Assembly: GCF_002007115.1 (NCBI RefSeq)
Contig: NZ_MVAD01000003.1
Location: forward strand, 464,992 to 528,991
Length of the DNA: 64,000 bases
Direction: 5' to 3'
Origin: Massilia sp. KIM
GTDB lineage: Bacteria > Pseudomonadota > Gammaproteobacteria > Burkholderiales > Burkholderiaceae_D
Positions 8,902 to 18,097 of this stretch are shown piece by piece; the stretch's first letter is position 1, and each line of letters begins with the position of its first letter. The translations under genes were made by a program, and so were the position numbers. The notes beneath the pieces are model-generated. The model had not been told where the DNA came from. It saw nothing but the letters and a program-made list of their open reading frames with translations, and did no database searches.

Positions 8902-11403
8902 GTGACAACGACAGTCTTCACCCAAGCAGTACGCAAGGCGCGCCGCGGCGGCGGCGCGGTCCTGGTCGGTCTCGCGGCCCTGCCGCTGCATGCCCAGGAG
9001 GCAACTTCCACCGCCACAGCCCAGGGCGCGGCCCAGGCCGATGCCACCCCGGCCGAGGTGGTCGTCACCGGCACCGCCGCCCGCCAGTCCAAGCTCAAGG
9101 CCAGCTACTCGATCACCACCATCAACGAGGAAACCCTGCGCATGCAGGCGCCCACCTCGGTTACCGAGGCGGTCAAGTCGGTGCCCGGCTTCTGGGTCGA
9201 GGCCTCGGGCGGTGAAGCCTCGGGCAATATCCGCGCGCGCGGCATCCCGGTCGACGGCTTCGGCTCGGTGACCCTGCTGGAAGACGGCATCCCGATCCAG
9301 CACGACCCTTCGCTCGGCTTCCTGAACGCCGACCAGGCCTTCCGCCTCGACGAGACCATCGACCGTATCGAGGTGGTGCGCGGCGGCCCGTCCTCGGTGT
9401 TCTACACCAATGCGCCGGCCGGCGCGATCAACTTCCTGTCGCGCGAGATCGGCGAGCGCCGCAACGGCCTCCTCAAATTCACCGCCAGCGACAAGGGCCA
9501 GCGCCGCGCCGACTTCTGGGCCGCCACCCCGCTGGCCGACGGCTGGGGCGTGGGCATCGGCGGCTTCTACCGCATCGACGACGGCATCCGCAGCCCGGGT
9601 TTCCGCGCCAATGACGGCGGCCAGCTGCGCCTGAAGCTGGTCAAGGAGATCGACCGAGGCCGCATCACGATCGACGCCAAGCACCTGGACGACAAGGTGG
9701 CGCTGTTCCTGGCGATCCCGATGCGCACCTATGCGGACGGCAAGATCCGCGCCGTGCCCGGCTTCGACGGCAACTACGGCACCGTGGCCGGTCCCGAGAC
9801 CCGCTTCGTACGCATGAAGATGGGCGACGGCGGCGTTTACGAGTTCGACAACACCGAAGGCACCCATGTGCGGCGCGACCAGCTCAGCGTCAAGCTGGAG
9901 AAGGAGCTGGGCGAATGGCGCCTGACCGAGGCCCTGCGTTACGCCGACACCCGCACCCAGCGCAACGGCGTGTTCGCCAACCAGTTGCAGAGCATCCAGT
10001 CCTTCCTGGCGCAGTCGCGCAACCTGCTGGCGCGCGTGCCCGGCGCGGTCTCGCTGGCACTGCAACCGGTGAACGCGCCCGGCACGCCCTATGCGGGCGA
10101 GAACGGCCTGATGATCGTCGGCGGCCTGCGCGGCGTCACCATCCCGCTCGAGGAAGTCGTCAACGACCTGCGCCTGTCGCGCCGCTTCATGCTGGGTGGC
10201 CAGGCCCACGACATCACGGCCGGCTATTATTTCGCCCGCTTCGACCAGGGTTTCGACCGCTATTCCTCGAGCGTGCTGCTGGGCGCGCAAAGCCAGGCGC
10301 CCCTGCTCGACCTGGTCGGCCTGGATGCTTCCGGCAAGCCGGTTGGCACCCTGACCGAGCGCGGCATCTACCAGTACGGCTACGAATGGGAAAACGCGGA
10401 AGGCGATTCGACCACCCACGCGCTCTACCTGGCCGACGAATGGCAGCTCAGCCCGGCATTGCGCCTGGACGGCGGCCTGCGCTGGGAGCGCGTGCGCACC
10501 AAGGGCTGGACCGAGCGCCCCACCAACGTCGACCTGGGCAGCTTCGCCGCCTCGCGCATCCGCACCGGCAGCGGCGTGTTCGACCGCTACGACTACCACT
10601 TCGACAAGACCGGCTGGACCCTGGGCGCCAACTACCAGCTGGCGAAGAACGCCGGCCTGTTCGGCCGCTGGACCAGCGCCTTCCGCCTGCCCAACCTGAG
10701 CTCCTACATCACCAATCCGGGCGCCAAGCCGGTGATCCAGACCATGGACCTGGCCGAGGTCGGCTACAAGTACCGCAGCGCCCTGTTCGACCTCTACCCT
10801 ACCCTGTTCTATTCGAAGTACGACAACGTCAGCTACACCAACTACGTGTTCTCGCTCGACAACGCGAGCGCGGCGCCCCAGACCGGCTACGCCTCGACCC
10901 GCAGCTACGGGCTGGAACTGGAAGGCATGCTGCGTCCCGCTTCCTGGGCCGACCTGGGCCTCACCCTGACCCTGCAGGAACCGGAATACCGCAACCTGCG
11001 CTACACCGACCGGGTCAACAACCTGCCGGTGCAGCGCGACTTCAGCGGCAACCGCCTGGTGCGCGTGCCCAAGGTGAGCGCGCGCCTGACCCCGGGCCTG
11101 AACCTGCTGGGCGACGACCTGCGCCTGCAGCTGACCTGGGAATACCAGGGCGACCGTTATGTGGACTCGGCCAATTCGGTCCGCCTGCCGTCTTACCAGG
11201 TGTGGAACTTCTCTGCGCGCTACCGCATCGCGCCCAACCTCACCGGCTATGTCTACGTCGATAACATCGATAACTCGCAGGGCCTGACCGAGGGCAACCC
11301 GCGTGCGGGCGAGCTGCAGAATGCCGACGCCGGGGCCAACACCTTCCTCGCGCGCCCGTTGCTGGGCCGTGCGCTGCGCGCCGCGCTGAAGTTCGACTTC
11401 TGA
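8902..11403 (+). CDS. TonB-dependent outer-membrane receptor (second)
   Basis: This 833-residue receptor starts at GTG 8902, with AGAGGAAA immediately upstream. A basic N-terminus is followed by a hydrophobic signal segment ending at LPLHAQ. The plug domain (EVVVTGTAARQSK ... IRARGIPVDGFGSVTLLEDGIPIQ ... IDRIEVVRGGPSSVFYTNAPAGAINF) spans about residues 50-170. The barrel closes with LKFDF. It is only distantly similar to the preceding receptor, so the pair is not a recent duplication. It is 165 bp from the upstream receptor and 64 bp from the PHP hydrolase gene downstream, consistent with one uptake locus. The plug resembles ferric-siderophore-type receptors, but the substrate is not determined. 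Confidence 0.92.
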   Translation: MTTTVFTQAVRKARRGGGAVLVGLAALPLHAQEATSTATAQGAAQADATPAEVVVTGTAARQSKLKASYSITTINEETLRMQAPTSVTEAVKSVPGFWVEASGGEASGNIRARGIPVDGFGSVTLLEDGIPIQHDPSLGFLNADQAFRLDETIDRIEVVRGGPSSVFYTNAPAGAINFLSREIGERRNGLLKFTASDKGQRRADFWAATPLADGWGVGIGGFYRIDDGIRSPGFRANDGGQLRLKLVKEIDRGRITIDAKHLDDKVALFLAIPMRTYADGKIRAVPGFDGNYGTVAGPETRFVRMKMGDGGVYEFDNTEGTHVRRDQLSVKLEKELGEWRLTEALRYADTRTQRNGVFANQLQSIQSFLAQSRNLLARVPGAVSLALQPVNAPGTPYAGENGLMIVGGLRGVTIPLEEVVNDLRLSRRFMLGGQAHDITAGYYFARFDQGFDRYSSSVLLGAQSQAPLLDLVGLDASGKPVGTLTERGIYQYGYEWENAEGDSTTHALYLADEWQLSPALRLDGGLRWERVRTKGWTERPTNVDLGSFAASRIRTGSGVFDRYDYHFDKTGWTLGANYQLAKNAGLFGRWTSAFRLPNLSSYITNPGAKPVIQTMDLAEVGYKYRSALFDLYPTLFYSKYDNVSYTNYVFSLDNASAAPQTGYASTRSYGLELEGMLRPASWADLGLTLTLQEPEYRNLRYTDRVNNLPVQRDFSGNRLVRVPKVSARLTPGLNLLGDDLRLQLTWEYQGDRYVDSANSVRLPSYQVWNFSARYRIAPNLTGYVYVDNIDNSQGLTEGNPRAGELQNADAGANTFLARPLLGRALRAALKFDF

Positions 11404-11467
11404 GCCTCGCCTGTCCTGGCGGGCGGCCTGCGCCGTCCGCCATTGTCCTTTCCTGCATGGAGCCCCG

Positions 11468-12931
11468 ATGCGCCTGTTCGCCTTACTCTTCCTGCTGCTG
11501 GCCGGCCATGCCGCCGCCGGGCTTCCCGACCTCGTCCTGCGCGGCAGCCTGAACGGTCAGGACCACCAGACCTACCGCAGCCTGCCCTTCCAGGTGCCGG
11601 CCGGGGTCGAACGCATCACCGTCGAGTTCGACTACAGCGGCAAGGAGGAACGCGCGGTGATCGACCTCGGCCTGCTCGGCCCGCGCGGTGAGCTGCGCGG
11701 CTGGAGCGGCGGCAACAAGCGCGTATTCACCATCAGCAGCGTGGACGCCACGCCCTCCTACCTCCCGGCGCCGACCGTGGCCGGCGAATGGGCGCTGCTG
11801 CTCGGCATTCCCAACCTCCGTCCACAGGGGCGGGCCGAGTACACGGCGCGCATCTGGTTCTCGCGCGGCCTGGCCGCGGCCGACGAACCGCCCCTGCTGC
11901 GCGCGCCCCTGCGTACCGGGCCGGCCTGGTACCGGGGCGACCTGCACAGCCACACCGGGCACAGCGACGGCAGCTGCGCCACCGCCAACGGGGGCGCCGC
12001 CCTGCCCTGTCCGCTTGCCCTGACGGTGCAGGCGGCGCTGGCGCGCAAGCTGGACTTCCTCGCGATCACCGAGCACAACCACGTCGGCCATGCGGCCGCG
12101 CTGCGCGAACACCAGCCCTATGCCGACCGCCTGCTCCTGATGCCGGGCCGCGAGATCACCACCTTCTACGGGCACGCCAACCTGTTCGGGACGCTCGCAC
12201 CGCTCGATTTTCGCATCGGCCCCGGCGGCCACCGCGACATGGACGCCCTGCTGGGGACGGCCAGCGCGCTGGGCGGCCTGGTGTCGATCAACCATCCGGT
12301 GCGGCCCTCGGGCGAGGCCTGCATGGGCTGCGGCTGGGAACAGGACACCGACATGCGCCGGGTCCAGGCCATCGAGGCGGTCAACGGGGCCGACGCCGAC
12401 ACGGCCTGGTCCGGCATCCCCTTCTGGCACGCCCAGCTCAGGCGCGGCCTGCGCATCACGGCCATCGGCGGCAGCGACAACCACCGGCCCGACCGCCACG
12501 AAGGTGGCGTCGGCAGCCCGGCGACCGTGGTCTATGCGCGCGAGCTGTCCCAGCTTGGCGTGCTGGAGGCGATCCGCGCCGGCCGCGTCTTCGTCGACAT
12601 CGAGGGCAGCCCGGACCGCATGCTGGAATTTAATGCGCGCGCCGGGGCGGCGCAGGCGATGATGGGCGAGGCGCTGGCGGCGCCGCGTGGCGCCGAGGTG
12701 CGCTTCACGCTGCGGGTGGCGCGTGCCAGCGGGGCGCGCATCGCCCTGCTGCTGGATGGCGAGCCTGCGCCCCTGCTGGACCGGCCCGATGTGGACGGTG
12801 ACGAGATCGTGCGCGCCTTCAGCTGGCGCAGCGATGGACGCCGGCACTGGATACGGGTCGACGTGCGCGATTCCGCAGGCAAACTCATCCTGCTGGGTAA
12901 CCCGATCTATCTCAACCCCGACGCCGACTAG
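11468..12931 (+). CDS. Exported CehA/McbA-type PHP-domain metallohydrolase
   Basis: This 487-residue protein has a clear signal peptide (MRLFALLFLLLAGHAAA) and RBS GGAG. An N-terminal beta-rich domain of about 140 residues precedes the PHP domain. The PHP metal motifs are visible in order: DLHSHTGHSDGSC (about 158-170), ITEHNHVGH (about 198), PGREIT, INHP and GGSDNH (about 335). CehA/McbA proteins hydrolyse ester or carbamate bonds, and PHP domains hydrolyse phosphoesters; the substrate here is unknown. The location downstream of two TonB receptors suggests a periplasmic enzyme that processes an imported compound, which is inference. The 3' end is 3 bp from the convergent neighbour's stop. 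Confidence 0.85.
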   Translation: MRLFALLFLLLAGHAAAGLPDLVLRGSLNGQDHQTYRSLPFQVPAGVERITVEFDYSGKEERAVIDLGLLGPRGELRGWSGGNKRVFTISSVDATPSYLPAPTVAGEWALLLGIPNLRPQGRAEYTARIWFSRGLAAADEPPLLRAPLRTGPAWYRGDLHSHTGHSDGSCATANGGAALPCPLALTVQAALARKLDFLAITEHNHVGHAAALREHQPYADRLLLMPGREITTFYGHANLFGTLAPLDFRIGPGGHRDMDALLGTASALGGLVSINHPVRPSGEACMGCGWEQDTDMRRVQAIEAVNGADADTAWSGIPFWHAQLRRGLRITAIGGSDNHRPDRHEGGVGSPATVVYARELSQLGVLEAIRAGRVFVDIEGSPDRMLEFNARAGAAQAMMGEALAAPRGAEVRFTLRVARASGARIALLLDGEPAPLLDRPDVDGDEIVRAFSWRSDGRRHWIRVDVRDSAGKLILLGNPIYLNPDAD

Positions 12932-12934
12932 GGC

Positions 12935-13639
12935 TCAACAGGACGAGCGCGGGGCGAGCCTGACCCAGGTGTCGGGCCGGCCCTCGGTCTCCGGCAAGGG
13001 CTCGCCCAGCGCGGGCCAGGCCCGGCTTCTCAGATGATGACAAGCGGCCCAGTTCCCCTCCCGGGGGCAGGGCTCGCCGCTGGCCACCACCGGCAGTTCG
13101 CCGGCGGCGGCGCGCGCCAGGGTTCGCAACTCGGCCAACTCGCACTTCACGTAAAGAAAAAAGTCCCAGTCGCTCAGGTCTTCGTCCGGCACGAAACTGG
13201 GATTGTTCGCATACATCCAGGCATAGCGTGCGGCGTCGTAGCCGACTTCGACCAGGATTTCGCCGGCGCCGCCGAGCAGGCGGAAGGTATTGAAGCCGGA
13301 ACGCTCCTTGCCGTCGCTGTGGACGGCAGGCTCCAGCGTGGCGTGCGCGCCGGGCAGCAGTTCGCGCAGGCCGCCGTGCGCTTCCCGGCGGAACAGGACG
13401 ATGCGGCGCTCGTCCTGCGTCCGGAACACCAGCTCGTCCTCCTCGTTCCAGTACAGGCAGTAGCGCCGCCCGTCCTCGACCGCAAAGCTGCCGCGCACCT
13501 CGTAGTCGAGCCGGTAGGCCAGGGGCATCAGGCCGACGAGGATCGGCTCTCCTTGAACATCCCCGACCGGCTGCCAGCGTCCGCTGCGGTCGTCGAGGTC
13601 GACCAGGCCGGCGACGGTATGATGCGGGTAGATGAGCAT
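12935..13639 (-). CDS. Hypothetical protein
   Basis: I do not recognise this 234-residue protein. It begins MLIYPHHTVAG and is rich in beta-strand-like segments and aromatic residues (YRLDYEVRGSF, YCLYWNEEDELVF, WDFFLYVKCEL), without a signal peptide or membrane segment, so it is probably a soluble cytoplasmic protein. The start is uncertain: ATG 13639 lacks a good ribosome-binding site, and an in-frame GTG at 13759 would add 40 residues of low-quality sequence. It is divergent from the SRPBCC gene and convergent with the PHP hydrolase. Codon use matches the neighbours, so it is very likely a real gene. Confidence 0.7.
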   Translation of the reverse strand: MLIYPHHTVAGLVDLDDRSGRWQPVGDVQGEPILVGLMPLAYRLDYEVRGSFAVEDGRRYCLYWNEEDELVFRTQDERRIVLFRREAHGGLRELLPGAHATLEPAVHSDGKERSGFNTFRLLGGAGEILVEVGYDAARYAWMYANNPSFVPDEDLSDWDFFLYVKCELAELRTLARAAAGELPVVASGEPCPREGNWAACHHLRSRAWPALGEPLPETEGRPDTWVRLAPRSSC

Positions 13640-13782
13640 GGGAGAGTCAAGGAGGGTGGACCAGCCGGTATTGTCGCGTTTTCCGGCCCGCCATGCCGTC
13701 CGGATGTCGAAACGCGCGCGGCCCCTTCGTCGTGGGAACAGAGGGCCGTCCTCTGCCACCTTACGATGAGGGATTCCTGATC

Positions 13783-14229
13783 ATGTCGACCAATACCATC
13801 GAGCTGCACCGCGTCCTGAAGTCCAGCCCGGATCGCGTCTACCGCGCCTTCACCACCCCCGCCGCCTTCGCCAAGTGGCTGCCGCCCTACGGCTTTTTCG
13901 CCACCGTGCACGAGGCCGACGTGCGCCCCGGCGGCTCTTACCGCATGTCCTTCACCAACCTGGGCACGGGCCACGAGGAATTCTTCGGCGGCGAGTACGA
14001 GGAACTGGAGCCGGGCAAGCGGCTGCGCTACACCGCCGCCTTCGAGGATCCGAGCCTGCCCGGCCGGATGCGCACCACGGTCGTCCTGCGCGAGGTGTTC
14101 TGCGGGGTCGAGGTGCGCATCACCCAGGAGGGCATCCCGGCCGTGATCCCGGTCGAGGCCTGCTACCTGGGCTGGCAGGAATCGCTGGACCAGCTCGCCA
14201 AGCTGAGCGAGCCGGACATCAGGGAGTGA
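13783..14229 (+). CDS. SRPBCC/AHSA1-domain protein
   Basis: This 148-residue protein has the START-like fold signature of AHSA1-type proteins: IELHRVLKSSPDRVYRAFTTP at the N-terminus, AKWLPPYGF, RPGGSYRMSFTN, and a C-terminal helix (YLGWQESLDQLAKL). Members bind hydrophobic ligands in a deep pocket and are often co-encoded with ArsR regulators, but none is present here. GAGGG upstream supports ATG 13783. Its 3' end overlaps the stop of the convergent glycoside hydrolase by 11 bp. A specific function cannot be assigned. Confidence 0.85.
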   Translation: MSTNTIELHRVLKSSPDRVYRAFTTPAAFAKWLPPYGFFATVHEADVRPGGSYRMSFTNLGTGHEEFFGGEYEELEPGKRLRYTAAFEDPSLPGRMRTTVVLREVFCGVEVRITQEGIPAVIPVEACYLGWQESLDQLAKLSEPDIRE

Positions 14230-15568
14230 CCGGCTTCTTCGACAGCGCCTGCAGGCGCCGCGCGTGGTCCGCGATCACCGCGAGCGTCGAGGCGTCGCTG
14301 TCGAACACGCCATACATGCCCTGCTCTTCCTGGGGCGGATCGCCCATCAGGTCGTTGCCCGGCTTCCACCAGTAATCGGCATTGGCGGCCCGCCCTGCCC
14401 CGTTCCAGGCCCAGAAGTTCCAGCCCATCACCGGGTCGCCGGCCTCGGCGCGCCGCTGCACCAGGCCGAACACCTCCTTGTAGAAGCGATCGCGCACCGT
14501 GGTCGGCGATTTCGGGTCGAAGGAGGCGCCGTCGCGGTCGAGGCCGAATTCTTCCAGCACGATGGGTTTACCCAGGGCCTTGGCGTAGTCGACGTGCACG
14601 TTCAAGTAGTGCAGGCTCTTTTCCATCATGCCGTCCCAGGTCTCGGCCGGGCGCCTGGCGTCGAACCAGCCCCAGTTCCTCGGCCACAGGTGGTAGGTCA
14701 GGTAGTCGACCGCCGGCGTGCGGTGCGCGTCAAAGAAGAGTTTCTCGTCGCGCGCCGACCCGGCCAGGCCTTCGCTGCCGGTGCTCACCAGGTGATTGGG
14801 GTCGAGCGAGCGGATGTAGGCGGCCGAGTCCGCGATCCACTTCACGTACACCGCCTTCTGCTTCGCGCTGGACTTGGCCCCGCCCGGTCGCGGTTCGTTG
14901 GCCAGCTGCCAGGACAGGATCGCCGGGTCGTCGCGGTAAGGCTTGTTGGTGACCGTGTTGACGCGCTTGACCACATGGGCAATCACGCGCCGGTATTCGC
15001 GCTGGGCGGCCTCGTTGGTGTAGAAGCCCGCGGTCTCGTTCATGTAGCGCTCGTACTCGCGGCTGACATTGGGATCGTGGGCCGGCACGCCGGTGAACCA
15101 GTTGAGGTACTGGGTCATGCCGCCCGACCACTGCCAGTAATTGTTCAGGTAGATCACGGCCGTCATGTCGCGCTTGCCGAGTTCGGCCATCAGGAAGTCG
15201 AGGCCGCGCAGCAGGTTCTCGTCGTAGACGCCGGGCTTGCTGGTGGTGGCGGGGCTGACCGCGCTCTTCATGACGGTCTGCTCGGCCACGGCCAGCACGC
15301 GCAGGTTGTTGATGCCGAGCGACTTGAGCCGGTCCAGTTCCTTCAGCAGGCGCGCGCGGTCGCCGACGGCGGATGGGGCGCCCAGCCAGGCGCCGTACCA
15401 GAGATTGGTGCCGGCGATGTAGTAGGGGGCGCCGTGGCGCACCAGGCGGGCGTCCTTGACGGTGACGAAGGCCGGCGTCGGCGCGGCCTGGGCCAGGGTC
15501 CAGGCGCAGGCGGCGAGCAGGCCCAGGGCAAGATGGCGGGGGCGGAAGGCGTGGAGCAGGCGTCTCAT
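14219..15568 (-). CDS. Secreted glycoside hydrolase family 5 (mannanase-like)
   Basis: This 449-residue protein has a Sec signal peptide (RHLALGLLAACAWTLAQA) and a (beta/alpha)8 GH5-type catalytic domain. The predicted acid/base Glu lies in QLANEPR (about residue 226) and the nucleophile Glu in PIVLEEFG (about 338). The conserved YHLWP and WNFWAWNG segments are also present. The N-terminal AGTNLWYGAWLG and the overall pattern resemble the endo-beta-1,4-mannosidase subfamily (GH5_7); beta-mannan activity is inferred. RBS AGAGGAA precedes ATG 15568. It has no carbohydrate-binding module. It may be exported by the type II secretion system encoded at 44.8-56 kb, but no evidence links them directly. 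Confidence 0.85.
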   Translation of the reverse strand: MRRLLHAFRPRHLALGLLAACAWTLAQAAPTPAFVTVKDARLVRHGAPYYIAGTNLWYGAWLGAPSAVGDRARLLKELDRLKSLGINNLRVLAVAEQTVMKSAVSPATTSKPGVYDENLLRGLDFLMAELGKRDMTAVIYLNNYWQWSGGMTQYLNWFTGVPAHDPNVSREYERYMNETAGFYTNEAAQREYRRVIAHVVKRVNTVTNKPYRDDPAILSWQLANEPRPGGAKSSAKQKAVYVKWIADSAAYIRSLDPNHLVSTGSEGLAGSARDEKLFFDAHRTPAVDYLTYHLWPRNWGWFDARRPAETWDGMMEKSLHYLNVHVDYAKALGKPIVLEEFGLDRDGASFDPKSPTTVRDRFYKEVFGLVQRRAEAGDPVMGWNFWAWNGAGRAANADYWWKPGNDLMGDPPQEEQGMYGVFDSDASTLAVIADHARRLQALSKKPVTP

Positions 15569-15652
15569 CGTGGTTCCTCTACGGGGCATGGATCGGAACA
15601 TTGTGATGAAACGACAAGACCCGGTCAAACACCGGCTGGGTCCGGACGCGAA

Positions 15653-15672
15653 GTTTAGCGTCCCCGCTAAAC
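15653..15672. terminator. Stem-loop after the acetyltransferase gene
   Basis: An 8-bp stem (GTTTAGCG / CGCTAAAC) with a 4-nt loop lies 9 bp past the minus-strand acetyltransferase stop. The T-run is short on the minus strand, so termination is possible but not certain. Confidence 0.35.
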
Positions 15673-15680
15673 AGGCCGGC

Positions 15681-16340
15681 TCACTTCTTGGGCGAGAACC
15701 ACTTGGCGGCGGCGCGGGCGTTGGCCTTGACGGTGTAGTCGATGACGGCGAACTGCTCTTCCAGCGCTTCGGCCATCACGCTGCCGGGGCTGGGCGGCGG
15801 CAACTGCAGGTAGGCGTCGGCTTCGCCGTACTCGCGCTTGATCCGCATCCCCGCCTTCTTCGCGATGTGCATCATGGTCTGGTTCGAGGACAGGCACTGC
15901 ATGTAGAGGGTGTCGATGTCGGAATTGCGGCAGTGGGTGGCGGCGCGCTGGAAAAGACGGGTGCCCACGCCCTGGCCGCGCGCCGATGCCGAGACCGACA
16001 CGCCGAATTCGGCCACCCGCTCCTTGGTCGTGGTCTTGTGCGGCCCCTTCGAGTCGGCGCTGGAGAAGGCCAGGTGGCCGACGCCGACCAGCTGAAACAC
16101 GTTGCTCAGCACCCCGAACACGATGTCGCGCGAAAAGTCGATCTTCGCCACATAGGCCTTGATCTGCTCGTCCGGGATCATGCTGCCGAAGCGCAGCAGG
16201 CGGTCGCTGGGGTCCAGCGCCAGGAAATGGCGCAGGATGCGCCGGCGGTCGCGCTCGGCGAGTTCCTTGACCAGCACGGTGGGCTGGCCCTTCTTGCCGC
16301 GCAAGCCCTGCAGCCAGCGGCGCAACGGATTGTCCCACAT
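15681..16340 (-). CDS. GNAT family N-acetyltransferase
   Basis: This 219-residue protein carries the acetyl-CoA binding motif of the GNAT fold (VSVSASARGQGVGTRLFQRA, about residues 115-135), followed by a conserved LYMQCLSSNQTMMHIAKKAGM segment typical of motif B. The N-terminal part (LRHFLALDPSDRLLRFGSMIPDEQIKAYV) matches a widespread betaproteobacterial acetyltransferase type. I chose ATG 16340 because AAGGG lies upstream. The acceptor substrate is unknown. It stands alone between the GH5 enzyme and the diguanylate cyclase, all on the minus strand. Confidence 0.85.
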   Translation of the reverse strand: MWDNPLRRWLQGLRGKKGQPTVLVKELAERDRRRILRHFLALDPSDRLLRFGSMIPDEQIKAYVAKIDFSRDIVFGVLSNVFQLVGVGHLAFSSADSKGPHKTTTKERVAEFGVSVSASARGQGVGTRLFQRAATHCRNSDIDTLYMQCLSSNQTMMHIAKKAGMRIKREYGEADAYLQLPPPSPGSVMAEALEEQFAVIDYTVKANARAAAKWFSPKK

Positions 16341-16440
16341 GATCGCACCCTTATTGTGCACTGCAACAAATGGCATTCTAGCCGAACCGGCGCTAGCCGC
16401 AGTTCGCCACGCTTATTGTCGCGCTGTCGCTGCGGGAATG

Positions 16441-17973
16441 CTAGCTCGGCGTCAGCCACTGGGCCTGCGGGCTGACCACGAAGGTCCCCTTGCCCGACTG
16501 CTTGGCCTCGTACATGGCCTTGTCGGCGTCGGCCAGCAGGGCCGCCTGGCCGCGCGCCGCGCCGGCCTGGCCGCGCGCGCTGGCGATGCCGATGCTGGCC
16601 GAGATCTTGACCGGATGGCCGTCGGCCTCGGTGATCGACTCGATCTGCTCCAGCGCCAGGCGCGCCACCCGCAGCGCGCCCTCCCGGGTGGTGACTTCTT
16701 CCAGCATGATCACGAATTCGTCGCCGCCCAGGCGCGCCAGCGCGTCCTCGGCGCGCAGCTTGTCCTGGACCCGGCGCGCCACCATCTGCAGCACCAAGTC
16801 GCCGGTCGCGTGGCCCCAGGTGTCGTTGACGGCCTTGAAGCCGTCCAGGTCGATGAACATCACCACCACCACGCTGTCGCGGCGGTCGCTGCGCGCCAGC
16901 GCGCGCTCCAGCAGGCGGGTAAGCTGGCGGTAGTTGATCAGGCCGGTCAGGCTGTCGTGCTGGGCCAGGCGCTCGAGCTGCCGGGATTGCGCTTCGAGTT
17001 CGGCGGTGCGCTCGGCCACGCGCTGCTCCAGGGTTTCGTTGGCGGCCTGCAGGCGGTAATTGACCTCGCCGATGATGCGGTAGCTGCGCCGCAGGCGCCA
17101 GCCGGCATAGGCCAGCAGCACCAGCAGCACCGCCGAATAGGCGAACAGGTAGCCGCGGTAGCGCTGGCGTTCCAGCAGCACGGTGTCGAATGAGCGGTCG
17201 TACTCGCGCCCCAGGCGGTCGAGGGCGGCGCCCAGGCCCGTGGCCGCGATCTGGGCTTCGAGGCGGTTTTCCAGCGGACGCTTTTCCAGGATCACGCGGC
17301 AGCTCTTGATCAGGGCGTCCATCTTCTCGACCACGGCGGGCGAGAAGGCGATCTGCTGGGCCGCGACGTCGCCCAGGATCTCGTCGATGTGGGTGGCCAG
17401 GGCCGGGGTCGGCGCCAGGTTGTAGCGCAGGATCTCGGTGAGCAGCGAATTGAGGGTGGTGTCCAGGCGCACCACGATGCGAGCCGGCGCCAGCGCGCCT
17501 TCGATGCCGCTCAATTCGGTCTTGAGGTCGGCCACCGCCGGCGGCACGTGCTGCAGGGCTTCGCGCAGCGGCGGGTTGTGGCGCGCGAACTGGGTCACCA
17601 GCTGCTCCTTGTCGCGCAGCGCGCGCCGCAGGCTGGCGTAGGCGGCCGGCGCCTCCGCGCCGGGCGTGAGCGGCAAGGCCTCGCCCAGGCGCTCCATCAG
17701 GTCGTGCATGCGCGGCAGGCTGGCGGTCAGGGCCGGGTCTGCGGGCGCGCGCCCGATGTGGGCGCGCAGGATGTTGGCGTCCCATTCGGCGTCAAGCTTT
17801 TCCAGCTCGCGCAGGTTGAGGGTGACGCGGGTGCGCACCTCCGGATCGACCGCCTCGGTCCGGATGAACAGGAAGACCAGCAGCAGGCTCAGGACCAGCA
17901 CCGCCGCCCCGGCCAGCAGCAGGCGGCGACGCGGACTCAGGCTCGCTGCGCGCCGCGCCAGCACGCCAGACAT
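16441..17973 (-). CDS. Membrane-bound diguanylate cyclase (GGDEF)
   Basis: This 510-residue protein makes cyclic-di-GMP. Two membrane segments (about 20-38 and about 260-280) enclose a helical periplasmic sensor of about 220 residues that resembles DAHL-type ligand-binding regions (opening LRELEKLDAEWDANILRA); the DAHL label is tentative. A coiled coil (ETLEQRVAERTAELEAQSRQ) connects to a GGDEF domain with the intact active-site motif LGGDEF near residue 416. An RAED sequence, separated from GGDEF by five residues, matches the RxxD inhibitory site, so product feedback is expected. There is no EAL domain. A GGGGGA ribosome-binding site supports ATG 17973. Confidence 0.93.
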   Translation of the reverse strand: MSGVLARRAASLSPRRRLLLAGAAVLVLSLLLVFLFIRTEAVDPEVRTRVTLNLRELEKLDAEWDANILRAHIGRAPADPALTASLPRMHDLMERLGEALPLTPGAEAPAAYASLRRALRDKEQLVTQFARHNPPLREALQHVPPAVADLKTELSGIEGALAPARIVVRLDTTLNSLLTEILRYNLAPTPALATHIDEILGDVAAQQIAFSPAVVEKMDALIKSCRVILEKRPLENRLEAQIAATGLGAALDRLGREYDRSFDTVLLERQRYRGYLFAYSAVLLVLLAYAGWRLRRSYRIIGEVNYRLQAANETLEQRVAERTAELEAQSRQLERLAQHDSLTGLINYRQLTRLLERALARSDRRDSVVVVMFIDLDGFKAVNDTWGHATGDLVLQMVARRVQDKLRAEDALARLGGDEFVIMLEEVTTREGALRVARLALEQIESITEADGHPVKISASIGIASARGQAGAARGQAALLADADKAMYEAKQSGKGTFVVSPQAQWLTPS

Positions 17974-18097
17974 GTTATTCCCCCATTGCAACAAAATCGC
18001 TCACCGAAGAATAGCAGGACTGCGGCAAGCGCCGCGCACAGGGTGTAACCGTGTGTAACACGGCGGCGCGACGGGAATTCTTCCTATGCGCCGTGGG

